Shown here: positions 1 to 8,597 of the stretch, in pieces | Position numbering within the stretch: the first letter of the stretch is position 1 | How the letters are laid out: every line of letters begins with the position of its first letter | Assembly: GCA_963205005.1 (NCBI GenBank) | Contig: CAUJHW010000146.1 | Location: 1-64,000 of the forward strand | Direction: 5' to 3' | Length of the DNA: 64,000 bases | Source of the DNA: Pseudomonadota bacterium | GTDB taxonomy: Bacteria; Pseudomonadota; Alphaproteobacteria; Caulobacterales; Caulobacteraceae | Position numbers and translations under genes: made by a program | The notes under the pieces: generated by a model | What the model was told of the DNA's origin: nothing | The model's input: only the letters and a program-made list of their open reading frames with translations | Databases searched by the model: none

Positions 1-45
1 CGGCAGTTTGCGGGTGACGATGACTTTCGGCTTGCGGGTGGCCAT
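1..45 (-). CDS. D-2-hydroxyacid dehydrogenase, N-terminal fragment
   Basis: The first 45 bases read on the minus strand as an ATG followed by MATRKPKVIVTRKLP, after which the window ends. The basic leader and the KVIVTRKLP strand are the usual start of the NAD-binding glyoxylate/hydroxypyruvate reductase type of D-2-hydroxyacid dehydrogenases in alphaproteobacteria. Only 15 residues are visible, so the family assignment is an inference from the N-terminus. The gene is divergent from the SH3 protein on the plus strand, with about 100 bases between them. Confidence 0.5.
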   Translation of the reverse strand, partial: MATRKPKVIVTRKLP

Positions 46-145
46 GTGCCTACGGAAAAAGGGACGTTTCCCGCGCCACTCCTGGGCGCTGAATTGCGGA
101 ACCCTTAGCAAAGGGCGCCGGGACGGCCAAGGCGAGGCGCAGGGC

Positions 146-664
146 GTGAGCGTTCGGAAGGCGAAACCGCCGGGTTTTCTGGCGCTGGGGATGGCGATTT
201 CCCTCGTCGCGGCCGGCTGGGCGCACGCCGCGGAGCGCCAGACGCCCTCGGGATACCCCGTTCCGCGCTATGTCACGCTCAAGTTCGCCAAGGTGAACGC
301 CCGCAAGGGGCCGGGCGACGATCACAAGCTGTTGTTCGTGTACCGCGCCCGGGGCCTGCCGGTGCAGGTGATCGCCGAGACCAGCGAGTGGCGGCGGGTG
401 TGCGATCCGGAGGGCCAGGTCGCCTGGGTTCACAAGCGGGTGACCGATGGCCGCCGGGCGGTGATCAACACCGGCGCGCGCCCCGCGCCCCTTCTGCACA
501 GTCCGAAGCCGGGCGCCTCGGTGGCCGCCCTTCTGAATGTCCGCGCCATGGCCGAACTCGACCGCTGCGAGAAGGGCTGGTGCAAGGTCAAGGCCGGCGG
601 CGCCAAGGGCTGGGTGCGCGAAGGCTCTGTCTGGGGCACCGCCGAAACGCCGCAATGTCGTTGA
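146..664 (+). CDS. Exported SH3-domain protein (SH3_4 type)
   Basis: A GTG start gives 172 residues that open with a basic n-region (RKAK), a hydrophobic stretch and an AHA-AER cleavage site, so the product is probably secreted to the periplasm. Two bacterial SH3-like units follow. The first contains VNARKGPGDDHKLLFVY and EWRRV-x6-GQVAWVH. The second contains LLHSPKPGASVAALL and EKGWCKVKAGGAKGWV. The alternation of a ligand-gripping loop with GWV/AWVH is typical of SH3_4 (DUF1058) proteins thought to bind cell-wall material. The longer reading frame starting at base 8 would bury the signal peptide, so I prefer the GTG. No enzymatic role can be read. Confidence 0.75.
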   Translation: MSVRKAKPPGFLALGMAISLVAAGWAHAAERQTPSGYPVPRYVTLKFAKVNARKGPGDDHKLLFVYRARGLPVQVIAETSEWRRVCDPEGQVAWVHKRVTDGRRAVINTGARPAPLLHSPKPGASVAALLNVRAMAELDRCEKGWCKVKAGGAKGWVREGSVWGTAETPQCR

Positions 665-721
665 GGCGGCCCACAGGCGCGTGCTAGGGCCTCTCGCCTC
701 TCGTATCCTCAAGGCATCTCG

Positions 722-1249
722 ATGACCGACCTGGTGACACGGCCCTCCAGCTACAACTACGACGAACTGATAGCTTGCGGCCGCGGTGAGATGTTCGGGC
801 CGGGCAACGCCCAGCTGCCCGCGCCGCCGATGCTGATGTTCGACCGGATCGTGGAGATCAACGCGACCGGCGGCGAGCAGGGCAAGGGGTACATCGAGGC
901 CGAACTCGACATCAATCCGGACCTCTGGTTCTTCGCCTGCCACTTCGTGGGCGACCCCGTCATGCCCGGCTGCCTGGGCCTGGACGCCATGTGGCAGCTG
1001 GTCGGCTTCTTCCTTGGCTGGAGCGGCGCGCCGGGGCGCGGCCGGGCGCTGGGATGTGGCGAGGTGCGGTTCACTGGCGAGGTGACGCCGGACATCAAGA
1101 AGGTCACCTACAGGATCGAGATGAAGCGGGTGATCCTGCGCCGGCTGGTCATGGGTATCGCCGACGGGGTTCTGCTCGCCGACGGCAAACCCATCTATGA
1201 GGCCAAGGACCTGCGGGTCGGCCTGTTCAAGGCGGAAGACAAGGCCTGA
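722..1249 (+). CDS. fabA: 3-hydroxydecanoyl-ACP dehydratase/isomerase FabA
   Basis: This 175-residue protein matches FabA, which dehydrates 3-hydroxydecanoyl-ACP and isomerises the trans-2 to the cis-3 decenoyl intermediate, the branch point of bacterial unsaturated fatty-acid synthesis. The catalytic pair sits in [18 protein letters not shown]: His74 and Asp88. The length equals that of the E. coli enzyme. It is followed 32 bases later by fabB, the standard partner that elongates the cis-3 product. A weak promoter-like element (TTGAGGC at 661-667 and GCTAGGGC at 683-690) lies just upstream. Identification is firm. Confidence 0.97.
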   Translation: MTDLVTRPSSYNYDELIACGRGEMFGPGNAQLPAPPMLMFDRIVEINATGGEQGKGYIEAELDINPDLWFFACHFVGDPVMPGCLGLDAMWQLVGFFLGWSGAPGRGRALGCGEVRFTGEVTPDIKKVTYRIEMKRVILRRLVMGIADGVLLADGKPIYEAKDLRVGLFKAEDKA

Positions 1250-1281
1250 AGGCCTGGCGCGAGTTTGGAGGAAGCGGACCT

Positions 1282-2487
1282 ATGCGTCGCGTGGTCATCA
1301 CCGGAATGGGCGTCGTCTCGTCCATCGGCAACAACACCAACGAGGTCACGGCCTCGTTGCGCGAGGCCCGGTCGGGCATCGTGGCCGCACCGGAGTACGC
1401 CGACCTCGGCTTCCGCTGCCAGGTTCACGCCCCGCCGCAGATCGACTGGGAATCCCTGGTCGACCGCCGCGCCGCGCGCTTCCTCGCCCAGGGCACCGGC
1501 TTCAGCCACATCGCCATGGAACAGGCGATCGCGGACTCCGGGCTTGAGGAGTCCGAGGTCTCCAACGAGCGCACCGGCCTGATCGTCGGCTCGGGCGGTC
1601 CGTCCACCAAGGTGATCGTCGAGGCCGCCGCCACCGCCCGCGAGCGCGGCCCCAAGCGGGTCGGCCCCTTCGCGGTGCCCAAGGCGATGAGCTCCGGCCC
1701 GTCGGCCACCCTGTCGACCTGGTTCAAGATCCGGGGCCTGAACTTCTCGATCAGCTCGGCCTGCGCCACCTCCACCCACTGCATCGGCGTCGGCTACGAG
1801 CAGATCCTGATGGGCAAGCAGGACGTGGTGTTCGCCGGCGGCACCGAGGAACTGGACTGGACCCTCAGCGTCATGTTCGACGCCATGGGCGCCATGAGCT
1901 CGAACTTCAACGACCGGCCCGCCGTGGCCAGCCGCGCCTATGACGCCAACCGCGACGGCTTCGTGATCGCCGGCGGCGCCGGGATCCTGGTCCTGGAAGA
2001 ATACGAGCACGCAAAGGCCCGCGGCGCGAAGATCTATGCCGAGATCGTCGGCTACGCCGCCAACTCCGACGGCTACGACATGGTCGCCCCCTCGGGCGAG
2101 GGCGCGACCCGCTGCATGAAGCTGGCCAACGCCGATGGTCGCACCATCGACTACCTGAACCCGCACGGCACCTCGACGCCCGTGGGCGACCTCAAGGAGA
2201 TGGAAGCGGTCCGCGCCGTGTTCGGCGACAAGGCCCCGCTGATCTCGTCGACCAAGTCGCTGACCGGGCACAGCCTGGGCGCCGCCGGCGCGCAGGAGGC
2301 GATCTACTCGCTGCTGATGCTGAACAACGGCTTCGTGGCCGAGAGCGCCCACATCGAAAACCTCGATCCGGCGTTCGCCGACATGCCGATCGTGCGCCAG
2401 CGCATCGACCGGTCGATCGACACGGTGATGAGCAACTCGTTCGGCTTCGGCGGGACCAACGGCTGCCTGGTGATGTCGCGGGTCTGA
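1282..2487 (+). CDS. fabB: 3-oxoacyl-ACP synthase I FabB
   Basis: This 401-residue condensing enzyme elongates acyl-ACP with malonyl-ACP in the cytosol, including the unsaturated intermediates made by FabA. The thiolase-fold active site is complete: Cys161 in [10 protein letters not shown], His295 in [11 protein letters not shown] and His330 in [10 protein letters not shown], each within a few residues of the E. coli numbering (163, 298, 333). The glycine-rich C-terminal FGFGGTNG loop is also present. A strong ribosome site (GGAGGAA, 1267-1273) precedes the ATG. It is likely co-transcribed with fabA. Confidence 0.97.
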   Translation: MRRVVITGMGVVSSIGNNTNEVTASLREARSGIVAAPEYADLGFRCQVHAPPQIDWESLVDRRAARFLAQGTGFSHIAMEQAIADSGLEESEVSNERTGLIVGSGGPSTKVIVEAAATARERGPKRVGPFAVPKAMSSGPSATLSTWFKIRGLNFSISSACATSTHCIGVGYEQILMGKQDVVFAGGTEELDWTLSVMFDAMGAMSSNFNDRPAVASRAYDANRDGFVIAGGAGILVLEEYEHAKARGAKIYAEIVGYAANSDGYDMVAPSGEGATRCMKLANADGRTIDYLNPHGTSTPVGDLKEMEAVRAVFGDKAPLISSTKSLTGHSLGAAGAQEAIYSLLMLNNGFVAESAHIENLDPAFADMPIVRQRIDRSIDTVMSNSFGFGGTNGCLVMSRV

Positions 2488-2501
2488 GGCCCGGCAGGCC
2501 C

Positions 2502-2684
2502 ATGACCGCCGAGCCCCAGTATCCCCGTCCGCCGGACCGGCCGGACGATGAGTCCTGCTGCCAGCGGGGCTGCTGCCCGTGCATCTTCGACTACTACTAC
2601 GACGCCCTCGAGCGCTGGGAGACCCGCGTGCTGGCGATGGGCGGCGATCCCAAGGCGCTGCTGCAGGCCCGCGCGGCGGGGTAG
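2502..2684 (+). CDS. Small oxidoreductase-like (Oxidored-like) protein
   Basis: A 60-residue protein with a proline-rich start (PQYPRPPDRPDDE), then CC-x2-GCCPCIFDYYYDALERWE. This cysteine cluster followed by an aromatic/acidic helix is the signature of the short oxidoreductase-like N-terminal domain family (PF09791), whose biochemical role is not established. The four clustered cysteines suggest metal binding or redox activity, which is inference. It begins 14 bases after the fabB stop and is probably part of the same transcript. Confidence 0.7.
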   Translation: MTAEPQYPRPPDRPDDESCCQRGCCPCIFDYYYDALERWETRVLAMGGDPKALLQARAAG

Positions 2685-2753
2685 GGCGCTCGCGACCGCT
2701 TGCCCTCGGCCCCGGCCCCGTTCAAAACCGGGGCAACCTAGGGAGAAATCGAC

Positions 2754-3572
2754 GTGGCCGACGAATACCAGATGCCGACCGGGACCCTGATGAAGGGCAA
2801 GCGCGGCGTCGTCACCGGGGTCGCCAATCACCAGTCCATCGCCTGGGGGATCGCCAGCCAGCTGGCGGCGCAGGGTGCGGAGATGGCCTTCCTGCATCTG
2901 CCGGGCATGGAGCGCCGCGTTCAGCCGCTGGCCGACAGCATCGGCGTGAAGGTGGTGGCGCCGGTGGATGTCACCGATGATGCGGCCATGGATGAGGCCT
3001 TCGCGGTCGTGAAGAAGGCGTTCGGCGAGATCGACTTCTTCGTCCATGCCATCGCCTTCGCCAACAAGGACGAGCTGAAGGGCTCGTTCGTCGACAACAC
3101 AACCCGCGAGGGCTTCCTGCGGGCGATGAACATCTCGGCGTTCAGCTTCGTCGACTGCGCCCGGCGCGCGGCTGAGCTGATGCCCGAGACCGGCGGCTCG
3201 ATCCTGACGCTCACCTACATGGGCTCGGAGCGGGCGATCCCGAACTACAACACCATGGGCGTCGCCAAGGCGGCGCTCGAGGCGGCCACCCGCTACGCCG
3301 CCCGCGACCTGGGACCCAAGGGCATCCGGGTGAACGCCCTGTCGCCCGGGGCGATGAAGACCCTGTCGCTGGCCGGCATCTCCGGCGGCCGCGGCATGCT
3401 GGCCAAGGGCCGCTCGCTGTCGGCGATGAAGGAAGACACCGCCATGGAGGGCGTGGCCGGCGCGGCGCTCTGGCTGCTGTCGGATCTCGGTCTGTCAACG
3501 ACGGGCGAGGTCGTCCATGTGGACGCCGGCTTCCACATCATGGGCTTCTCGGACGACGAGGCCGAGGGCTAG
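2754..3572 (+). CDS. fabI: Enoyl-[ACP] reductase (NADH) FabI
   Basis: The 272-residue product is a short-chain dehydrogenase fold enzyme that performs the last reduction of each fatty-acid elongation round. The FabI active-site spacing is present: Tyr155, Tyr165 and Lys172 in TYMGSERAIPNYNTMGVAK. The N-terminal nucleotide loop reads VTGVANHQSIAWGIA. A GTG start is used, preceded by AGGGAGAAAT; an ATG lies six codons inside. The residue equivalent to E. coli Gly93 (a triclosan contact) appears to be Ala101 in HAIAFANKDEL. It follows fabA-fabB, so three successive fatty-acid steps are clustered. A GCCCCG/CGGGGC hairpin (2715-2734) sits in its leader. Confidence 0.95.
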   Translation: MADEYQMPTGTLMKGKRGVVTGVANHQSIAWGIASQLAAQGAEMAFLHLPGMERRVQPLADSIGVKVVAPVDVTDDAAMDEAFAVVKKAFGEIDFFVHAIAFANKDELKGSFVDNTTREGFLRAMNISAFSFVDCARRAAELMPETGGSILTLTYMGSERAIPNYNTMGVAKAALEAATRYAARDLGPKGIRVNALSPGAMKTLSLAGISGGRGMLAKGRSLSAMKEDTAMEGVAGAALWLLSDLGLSTTGEVVHVDAGFHIMGFSDDEAEG

Positions 3573-3617
3573 GGGTCAATCGACATCCCGCCCGGACACG
3601 GGCTGGCGCGATCGGCC

Positions 3618-4226
3618 CTAGACGGCGTAGGCCCTGAGGAACCGCGCGGCGGCCTCGCGGGCGATCCGGTCGATCCGGGCCTCGTCCAGCGCCAGTTCGA
3701 TGCGCAGCAGCATGGCGGTCTGGTAAGTGCCCGAGACCATGCCGCCGAAGAACTCTGCGGCCTCCTGCGGGTCCGGGCAGCTTAGCCGGCCGGCCGACGT
3801 CTCCCGGGCAAGGTACTGCGCCAGCTGGGCGCGGCTGGCCTTTGGCCCGGCCTCCCACATCGCCCGCGCCACGTCGGGCATGTCGGCGGCGTGCAGGATC
3901 GCGGCGCGGAACAGGTTCGAGCCCTTGGTCTGGTAGACCACCGCCAGCAGGGCTCTGGCGAAGCCGGCCAGGGCCTCGGCCGGGTTCTCGGCCGCGCCCG
4001 GCGACAGGAGCGCGGCGGTGATCTCGTGGACCCGCCGTTCCGACATCGCCCGCACCAGCTCGGCCTTGGATCCGAACTGGTTGTAGATCGTCTGCTTCGA
4101 CACCCCCGCCCGGCGGGCCACGGCCTCCAGCGAGGCCGACAGACCCCGCTCGCCCATGACCTCAAGGGCCGCATCGAGGATCGCCTCCTGCTTGCACAGG
4201 TCGATCTGGCCGACGACGCGCGGCAT
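3618..4226 (-). CDS. TetR-family repressor of the adjacent efflux pump
   Basis: This 202-residue protein starts with a TetR DNA-binding domain: AILDAALEVMGERGLSASL, then the helix-turn-helix AVARRAGVSKQTIYNQFGSKAEL (about residues 34-57). An all-helical ligand-sensing domain follows. Its ATG overlaps the emrB stop by one base (TGATG), so it is the third gene of emrA-emrB-tetR and translationally coupled. It is therefore very likely the drug-sensing repressor of its own operon, probably acting at the two TGGAC-N6-GTCCA palindromes 2.8 kb upstream. That last point is inference. Confidence 0.9.
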   Translation of the reverse strand: MPRVVGQIDLCKQEAILDAALEVMGERGLSASLEAVARRAGVSKQTIYNQFGSKAELVRAMSERRVHEITAALLSPGAAENPAEALAGFARALLAVVYQTKGSNLFRAAILHAADMPDVARAMWEAGPKASRAQLAQYLARETSAGRLSCPDPQEAAEFFGGMVSGTYQTAMLLRIELALDEARIDRIAREAAARFLRAYAV

Positions 4227-5845
4227 CAGTGCGCCCCCGCGGGCGGCGCGGCGCCGGGGCCGGCGGGGCGGACGAACAGGGCCAGGCCCGCGGCGAACCA
4301 GCAGCCCATGGCCAGGGCGCCGAAGGCGTCGCCGAAGGCCAGGACCGCGGCCTGGCGATGCATCATCCCGCCCATCGCCTTGCGGGCCACGCTCTCCGGA
4401 TCGGCGAGGCCGCCGGCGGTCATCATCTGGGTCAGGCCGTCCATCATCCCGGCGGTCGCGGCGTTGGCGGTGCTCGCCGCGGTGGCGATGTCGAGGTAGT
4501 GGGCGGCGGTCTGGTGGCTGAGAATGGTGGTCAGCACCGCCAGGCCGATGGCCCCGGCGACGTTCCGGATCAGGTTAATCAGCCCCGAGGCGTCCTTCAT
4601 CATCGTCACCGGCAGCGAGGCCACGCTCATCTGCTGGGCTGCGATCATCGCCAGCATGGTCCCGAGCCCGCGGGCCACCTGCAGGACAAAGAACTCGCGG
4701 AAGCCCCACTCGTCCGTCACCCGGACTCCGAGCTGGATCGCCCAGGCGGCCAGGGTGAAGCCGGCGATCATGGCGATCCGGGCGTCCATCACGCGGATGA
4801 GCCGCCCGACAATGGGGGCGGAAATGAACATGGACAGGCCGGAGACCAGCATGGTCGTCCCCACTTCCGCCGAGGAGAATCCGCGGATCTGGCCCAGGAA
4901 GATCGGCATCAGGAAGGTGCCGCCGAACAGGCTGACGCCGGTCACGAAGGTCATGACGATGCCGAGGGAGAAGTTCCGGTCGCCGAACGGCCGCAGCGAG
5001 ACGATCGGCTGCCAGTAGGACAGCTGCCTCCAGATGAAGGCCGCGCCGGTGAGCACGGCGAACACCGACAGCCACAGGATCAGGGCGTCGTCGAACCAGC
5101 CCTCCCCGGACCCTTCCTCAAGCACGTACTGCATCGAAAGCAGGAACACGGTCATCAGGCCGAGGCCCCACCAGTCGATACCCCTGGCGAGGTTGGGGTC
5201 GCCACGGTCGAACTTCGCGTAGCGGCCGACCAGGAAGATCACCAGCACCCCCACGGGGATGTTGATGAAGAACAGCCAGCGCCAGCTGAGCAGCTCGGTG
5301 ATGTGGCCGCCCAGCGTCGGGCCGATGGTCGACGACAGGGTGACGATCAGGCCGACGATGACGTTGGCGGTCATCCGCCGCTCGGGCGGGAAGACGGTCA
5401 TGGCGGTGGCGAAGACCGGCGGGATCATCGCGCCGGCGAACAGGCCCTGAAGGGCGCGGAAGACGATCATCATCGTCACCGACGACGACAGCCCCACCGC
5501 CACCGAGGTGACGATGAACCCGCAGACGGCGACCACGTAGAACGACCGCGTGCCCCACATCTTGGTCAGGTAGGCTGTGAGCGGCATGATCACGACCTCC
5601 GCCAGCAGGTAGATGGTCTGCACCCAGCTGATCTCGTCGGCCGTGGCCCCGATGCCGGACTGGATCTGCACCAGCGAACTGGCGACGATCTGGATGTCGA
5701 GCATGGCCATGAACTGGCCGATGACCATGCCGCCGAAGCCCAGGAAGACCTTGAACCAGTCCACCTCGGCGCCGTCGGCGCCCAGCATCACCGGCGCGGC
5801 CTGAACGGGGCGCCCGGCGCGGGGGTTGAGGGCGGCGTCGCTCAC
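4226..5845 (-). CDS. emrB: DHA2-family multidrug efflux permease EmrB
   Basis: A 539-residue integral membrane protein with about 14 hydrophobic segments, matching the DHA2 branch of the major facilitator superfamily. Motif-C-like text is visible as GPTLGGHITELLSWRWLFFI, and the loop 2-3 motif includes LTKMWGTRSFY. EmrB proteins exchange protons for hydrophobic drugs and work with the EmrA adaptor and an outer-membrane channel. Only four bases separate it from emrA, and it overlaps the tetR gene by one base. No outer-membrane factor gene is in the window, so a TolC homologue elsewhere must serve. Confidence 0.94.
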   Translation of the reverse strand: MSDAALNPRAGRPVQAAPVMLGADGAEVDWFKVFLGFGGMVIGQFMAMLDIQIVASSLVQIQSGIGATADEISWVQTIYLLAEVVIMPLTAYLTKMWGTRSFYVVAVCGFIVTSVAVGLSSSVTMMIVFRALQGLFAGAMIPPVFATAMTVFPPERRMTANVIVGLIVTLSSTIGPTLGGHITELLSWRWLFFINIPVGVLVIFLVGRYAKFDRGDPNLARGIDWWGLGLMTVFLLSMQYVLEEGSGEGWFDDALILWLSVFAVLTGAAFIWRQLSYWQPIVSLRPFGDRNFSLGIVMTFVTGVSLFGGTFLMPIFLGQIRGFSSAEVGTTMLVSGLSMFISAPIVGRLIRVMDARIAMIAGFTLAAWAIQLGVRVTDEWGFREFFVLQVARGLGTMLAMIAAQQMSVASLPVTMMKDASGLINLIRNVAGAIGLAVLTTILSHQTAAHYLDIATAASTANAATAGMMDGLTQMMTAGGLADPESVARKAMGGMMHRQAAVLAFGDAFGALAMGCWFAAGLALFVRPAGPGAAPPAGAH

Positions 5846-5849
5846 CGGC

Positions 5850-6956
5850 TCAGCGCGCGGCGCCGGTGCGGGCCACCTGAGCGGGGGCGAGGCCGGACTC
5901 GGCGAACGAGACGCCCGTGTCGCGGGTGACGTCCACCTTCACCTTCAGCGACAGGCCGGGGCGCAGGCCCCCCGCCAGCTTCTGGTTGCGGTCGATGGCG
6001 ATGCGGACCGGCAGGCGCTGGGCGATCTTGGTGAAGTTGCCGACGGCGTTCTCCACCGGGATCATCGCGAACTCGGCGCCGGTGGCCGGGGCGAACGAGG
6101 CGACCCTGCCGGTAATGACCTGCTTGCCGAACGCGTCGGCATGGATCTCGACCGGCTGGCCGACCCGGAGGCGCGAGACCTGGGTCTCCTTGAAGTTGGC
6201 GACCACGTAGGCATCCGCCAGCGGCACGATGCTGAGCAGGGCCCCGCCCGGCCGCACGTACTGGCCTGTCCGGACCGCGCGGGCGCCGACCACGCCGGCC
6301 ACCGGTGCGCGGACCTCGGTGCGCGAGAGGTCCAGCCGGGTCTGCTCGGCCGCCGCGCGGGCGGCCTCGGCCTGGGCCACGCTCTGCGCGCGGGCCGAAC
6401 CCAGCGACTGGGCCGCCCGGCGTTCGGTTTCCAGCGCCGCCCGGGCCTCGTCGACGCCGGCGGTGGCCTGTTGCTGGGCGGTGCGGGCGGCCTGCGCCCG
6501 TTGCGGTGAGACCCAGCCGGACTGGGCGAGCGAGCCGTATCGGGTCAGCTCGGAGGCGGCCAGGCTGGCCTGGGCGTCGGCGCTGGCCACCGCGGCGGCC
6601 CGCTGGGCGATCATCGACTGCTCCAGTCGGGCCTTGTCGTCCACCTGGGCGACGGCCGCCGTCAGGGCGGCCGCATTGGCCTCGGCCTGGGCGAGGCGGG
6701 CCTTGAGGGTTGCGGGATCGATCCGGACAAGCACTTGACCCGGGAGGACCGACTGGTTGTCCTCGACCAGCACCTCGGCGACATAGCCGTCGACCAGCGG
6801 GGCGACCGTCACCTTGTCGGCGGCGACAAAGGCGTTGTCGGTGGTCTCGAACTTCTGTCGGTCGCTCCACCAGAAGAACCCGCCGGTGGCGACCGCCACC
6901 AGGGCGGCGCCGGCGGCGATGAGGGGCGCGAGACGACGTTTCGGCAGGCCGGCCAT
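5850..6956 (-). CDS. emrA: HlyD-family periplasmic adaptor EmrA
   Basis: A 368-residue membrane-fusion protein. One N-terminal membrane anchor (about residues 12-30, LIAAGAALVAVATGGFFWW) is followed by a first biotinyl-lipoyl half (VAPLVDGYVAEVLVEDNQSVLPGQVLV). Then come a long Ala/Gln-rich coiled coil (about 80-200) and the second lipoyl half with beta-barrel (VRAPVAGVVGARAVRTGQYV). It bridges EmrB to an outer-membrane channel. It is the first gene of the efflux operon, so the 7.0 kb control region drives all three genes. Confidence 0.94.
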   Translation of the reverse strand: MAGLPKRRLAPLIAAGAALVAVATGGFFWWSDRQKFETTDNAFVAADKVTVAPLVDGYVAEVLVEDNQSVLPGQVLVRIDPATLKARLAQAEANAAALTAAVAQVDDKARLEQSMIAQRAAAVASADAQASLAASELTRYGSLAQSGWVSPQRAQAARTAQQQATAGVDEARAALETERRAAQSLGSARAQSVAQAEAARAAAEQTRLDLSRTEVRAPVAGVVGARAVRTGQYVRPGGALLSIVPLADAYVVANFKETQVSRLRVGQPVEIHADAFGKQVITGRVASFAPATGAEFAMIPVENAVGNFTKIAQRLPVRIAIDRNQKLAGGLRPGLSLKVKVDVTRDTGVSFAESGLAPAQVARTGAAR

Positions 6957-6997
6957 GGCGGTTCAGGTCCCTCAGGAACGCAGTGGGGCGTGAAATC

Positions 6998-7013
6998 TGG
7001 ACTCTTCAGTCCA
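6998..7013. promoter_or_regulatory. Palindromic operator O1 upstream of emrA
   Basis: The 16-base inverted repeat TGGACTCTTCAGTCCA has the form TGGAC-N6-GTCCA. It sits just downstream of the predicted emrA -10, about 42 bases before the emrA start, where a bound repressor would block transcription. A TetR dimer is the likely ligand because tetR is in the operon. Confidence 0.65.
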
Positions 7014-7026
7014 CTTGATCCGGCAG

Positions 7027-7057
7027 ATAATCACAGGCCGGGCGGGGCACAAGTCAA
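7027..7057 (-). promoter_or_regulatory. Candidate emrA promoter between the two palindromes
   Basis: On the minus strand, TTGACT (7057-7052) and GATTAT (7032-7027) are separated by 19 bases. The -35 matches consensus at five of six positions and the -10 at four. The spacer is slightly long. The element lies between O1 and O2, which supports it as the regulated promoter. Confidence 0.45.
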
Positions 7058-7060
7058 AAG

Positions 7061-7076
7061 TGGACGCCGGCGTCCA
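7061..7076. promoter_or_regulatory. Palindromic operator O2 between emrA and the ubiH-like gene
   Basis: TGGACGCCGGCGTCCA is a perfect 16-base palindrome with the same TGGAC-N6-GTCCA frame as O1. Centre-to-centre distance to O1 is 63 bases. Two further TGGACGC half sites follow in direct orientation at 7087-7093 and 7094-7100. The ubiH-like gene starts 55 bases downstream, so one regulator could act on both directions. Confidence 0.65.
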
Positions 7077-7130
7077 GACTATCCCCTGGACGCTGGACGC
7101 CGACCCCGGTTTCGTGGCCTATCGCTCGGC

Positions 7131-8387
7131 ATGAGCGGACCCGATTTCGACGCGGACGTGATCATCGCCGGGGCCGGCATGGCCGGGGCGACCCTGGCCC
7201 TGTCGCTGCACCGGGCGGGCCTGAAGCCGCTGCTGATCGATCCGGTGGTGTTCGACGCGCAGCTGGCGCCTTCATTCGATGGCCGCTCCTCGGCGATCGC
7301 CTACGCGGCCTTCCGGCAGTGGCGGGCCCTGGGGCTGGGAGAGGCCCTGGAGCCGCACGCCCAGCGCATCGAGCAGATCCTGGTCACCGACGGCCGCACA
7401 CCCGGCGCGGCGGGCGGCGGACCGACGCCGTTCTTCCTGCGCTTCGATTCCGCCGAGATCGCCGACCGGTCCGAGGGCGAGCCGCTGGGCTACCTGCTGG
7501 AGAACCGCCACACGCGCACCGCGCTTGCCGGCGCCGTGCTGGAAGCCGGCATCGAGGTGCTGGCCCCCGCGCGGGTGGTGAGCGCCGCCTTCGAAGCCCG
7601 GGGCGCGAGCGTCACCCTGGCCGACGGGCGCACCCTGACCGCCCCGCTGGTCGTCGGCGCCGAAGGCCGGTCCTCGCCGATCCGCGCTGCCGCCGGCATC
7701 GGAACCCTGGGCTGGGATTACCGGCAGACCGGCGTCGTGGCCACGGTCCGGATGGAACGCCCGCACGGCGGTGTCGCCCACGAGTACTTCCTGCCCGGCG
7801 GCCCCTTCGCGATCCTGCCGCTGACCGGCAACCGCGCCAGCCTGGTCTGGACCGAAAGCACCGCCCGGGCCGCCGCCCTGATCGCCGCCCGTCCGGAGAT
7901 CTTCCAGGCTCATCTGGAACGCCGGTTCGGCGACTTCCTGGGCGATGTGGCGCTCGAGGGGCCGGTGTTCAGCTATCCGCTCAGCCTGCAGCTCGCCGAG
8001 CGCTTCACCGCGCCGCGGGTGGCCCTGCTGGGCGACGCCGCCCATGGGGTCCATCCGATCGCCGGCCAGGGCCTGAACCTGGGCCTGAAGGGCGCCGCCG
8101 CCCTGGCCGAGGTGCTGGTGGAAGCGCTGCGCCTGGGCGAGGACATCGGCTCGGAGGTGGTGCTGGAGCGCTATGCCGCCTGGCGCCGCTTCGACACGGT
8201 GACCCTGTCAGCCGGGATGGACCTGTTCGTGCGGCTGTTCTCGAACGACAATCCGCTGCTGCGCCTGGCCCGCGGCGTCGGCATGTCCGCGGTCAACCGC
8301 ATCGCCCCGGCCCGCACCTTCTTCATGCAGGAAGCCGGGGGCGCGGTGGGGCAGCTGCCACGCCTGCTGCGTGGCGAAGCGCTCTGA
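7131..8387 (+). CDS. UbiH/COQ6-family FAD-dependent hydroxylase
   Basis: The 418-residue protein is a flavin monooxygenase of the UbiH/UbiF/VisC/COQ6 group, which hydroxylates the ubiquinone ring. It opens with the dinucleotide-binding fold IIAGAGMAGATLALSLHRAG. The mid-chain motif VGAEGRSSPIR and the second FAD motif GDAAHGVHPIAGQGLNLGLKG are both intact. I chose the ATG eight residues before the first beta strand; the longer open frame would run back through the emrA gene. Which ring position it modifies cannot be told from sequence. Its promoter region is shared with the divergent emr operon, an unusual pairing. Confidence 0.88.
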   Translation: MSGPDFDADVIIAGAGMAGATLALSLHRAGLKPLLIDPVVFDAQLAPSFDGRSSAIAYAAFRQWRALGLGEALEPHAQRIEQILVTDGRTPGAAGGGPTPFFLRFDSAEIADRSEGEPLGYLLENRHTRTALAGAVLEAGIEVLAPARVVSAAFEARGASVTLADGRTLTAPLVVGAEGRSSPIRAAAGIGTLGWDYRQTGVVATVRMERPHGGVAHEYFLPGGPFAILPLTGNRASLVWTESTARAAALIAARPEIFQAHLERRFGDFLGDVALEGPVFSYPLSLQLAERFTAPRVALLGDAAHGVHPIAGQGLNLGLKGAAALAEVLVEALRLGEDIGSEVVLERYAAWRRFDTVTLSAGMDLFVRLFSNDNPLLRLARGVGMSAVNRIAPARTFFMQEAGGAVGQLPRLLRGEAL

Positions 8388-8588
8388 CTACTCGCCTTCG
8401 CCGAGGTCGCGGGCTTCCTCGGGCAGCATGATCGGCACGCCGTCGCGGATCGGATAGGCCAGGCGCGCGCCGCGGCTGACCAGCTCGGCCCTGGCCCGGT
8501 CGTATTCGAGCAGGCCGCGGGTGACCGGGCAGACCAGGATTTCCAGCAGGCGCGGATCGACGTCGGTGGTGTGGGCGGTGTCGCTCAT
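8388..8588 (-). CDS. Trm112-like protein (UPF0434)
   Basis: A 66-residue protein with the Trm112/UPF0434 pattern: [20 protein letters not shown], then [21 protein letters not shown]. Canonical zinc-ribbon cysteines are largely missing; only one Cys is present. Bacterial members are small, and their methyltransferase partner is mostly unknown. It is the last gene of the cnoX-lon operon, nine bases after the Lon-domain gene, and abuts the ubiH-like stop codon convergently. Confidence 0.88.
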   Translation of the reverse strand: MSDTAHTTDVDPRLLEILVCPVTRGLLEYDRARAELVSRGARLAYPIRDGVPIMLPEEARDLGEGE

Positions 8589-8597
8589 GCCTGTGGT

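Noticed and set aside
2709-2734. GCCCCG/CGGGGC hairpin before fabI considered as a terminator
   Set aside because: It lacks a T-run, and its loop and position fit a leader hairpin at most.
4229-5929. 566-residue plus-strand frame over emrB
   Set aside because: Antisense to EmrB; composition is shadow-like and it would run into emrA.
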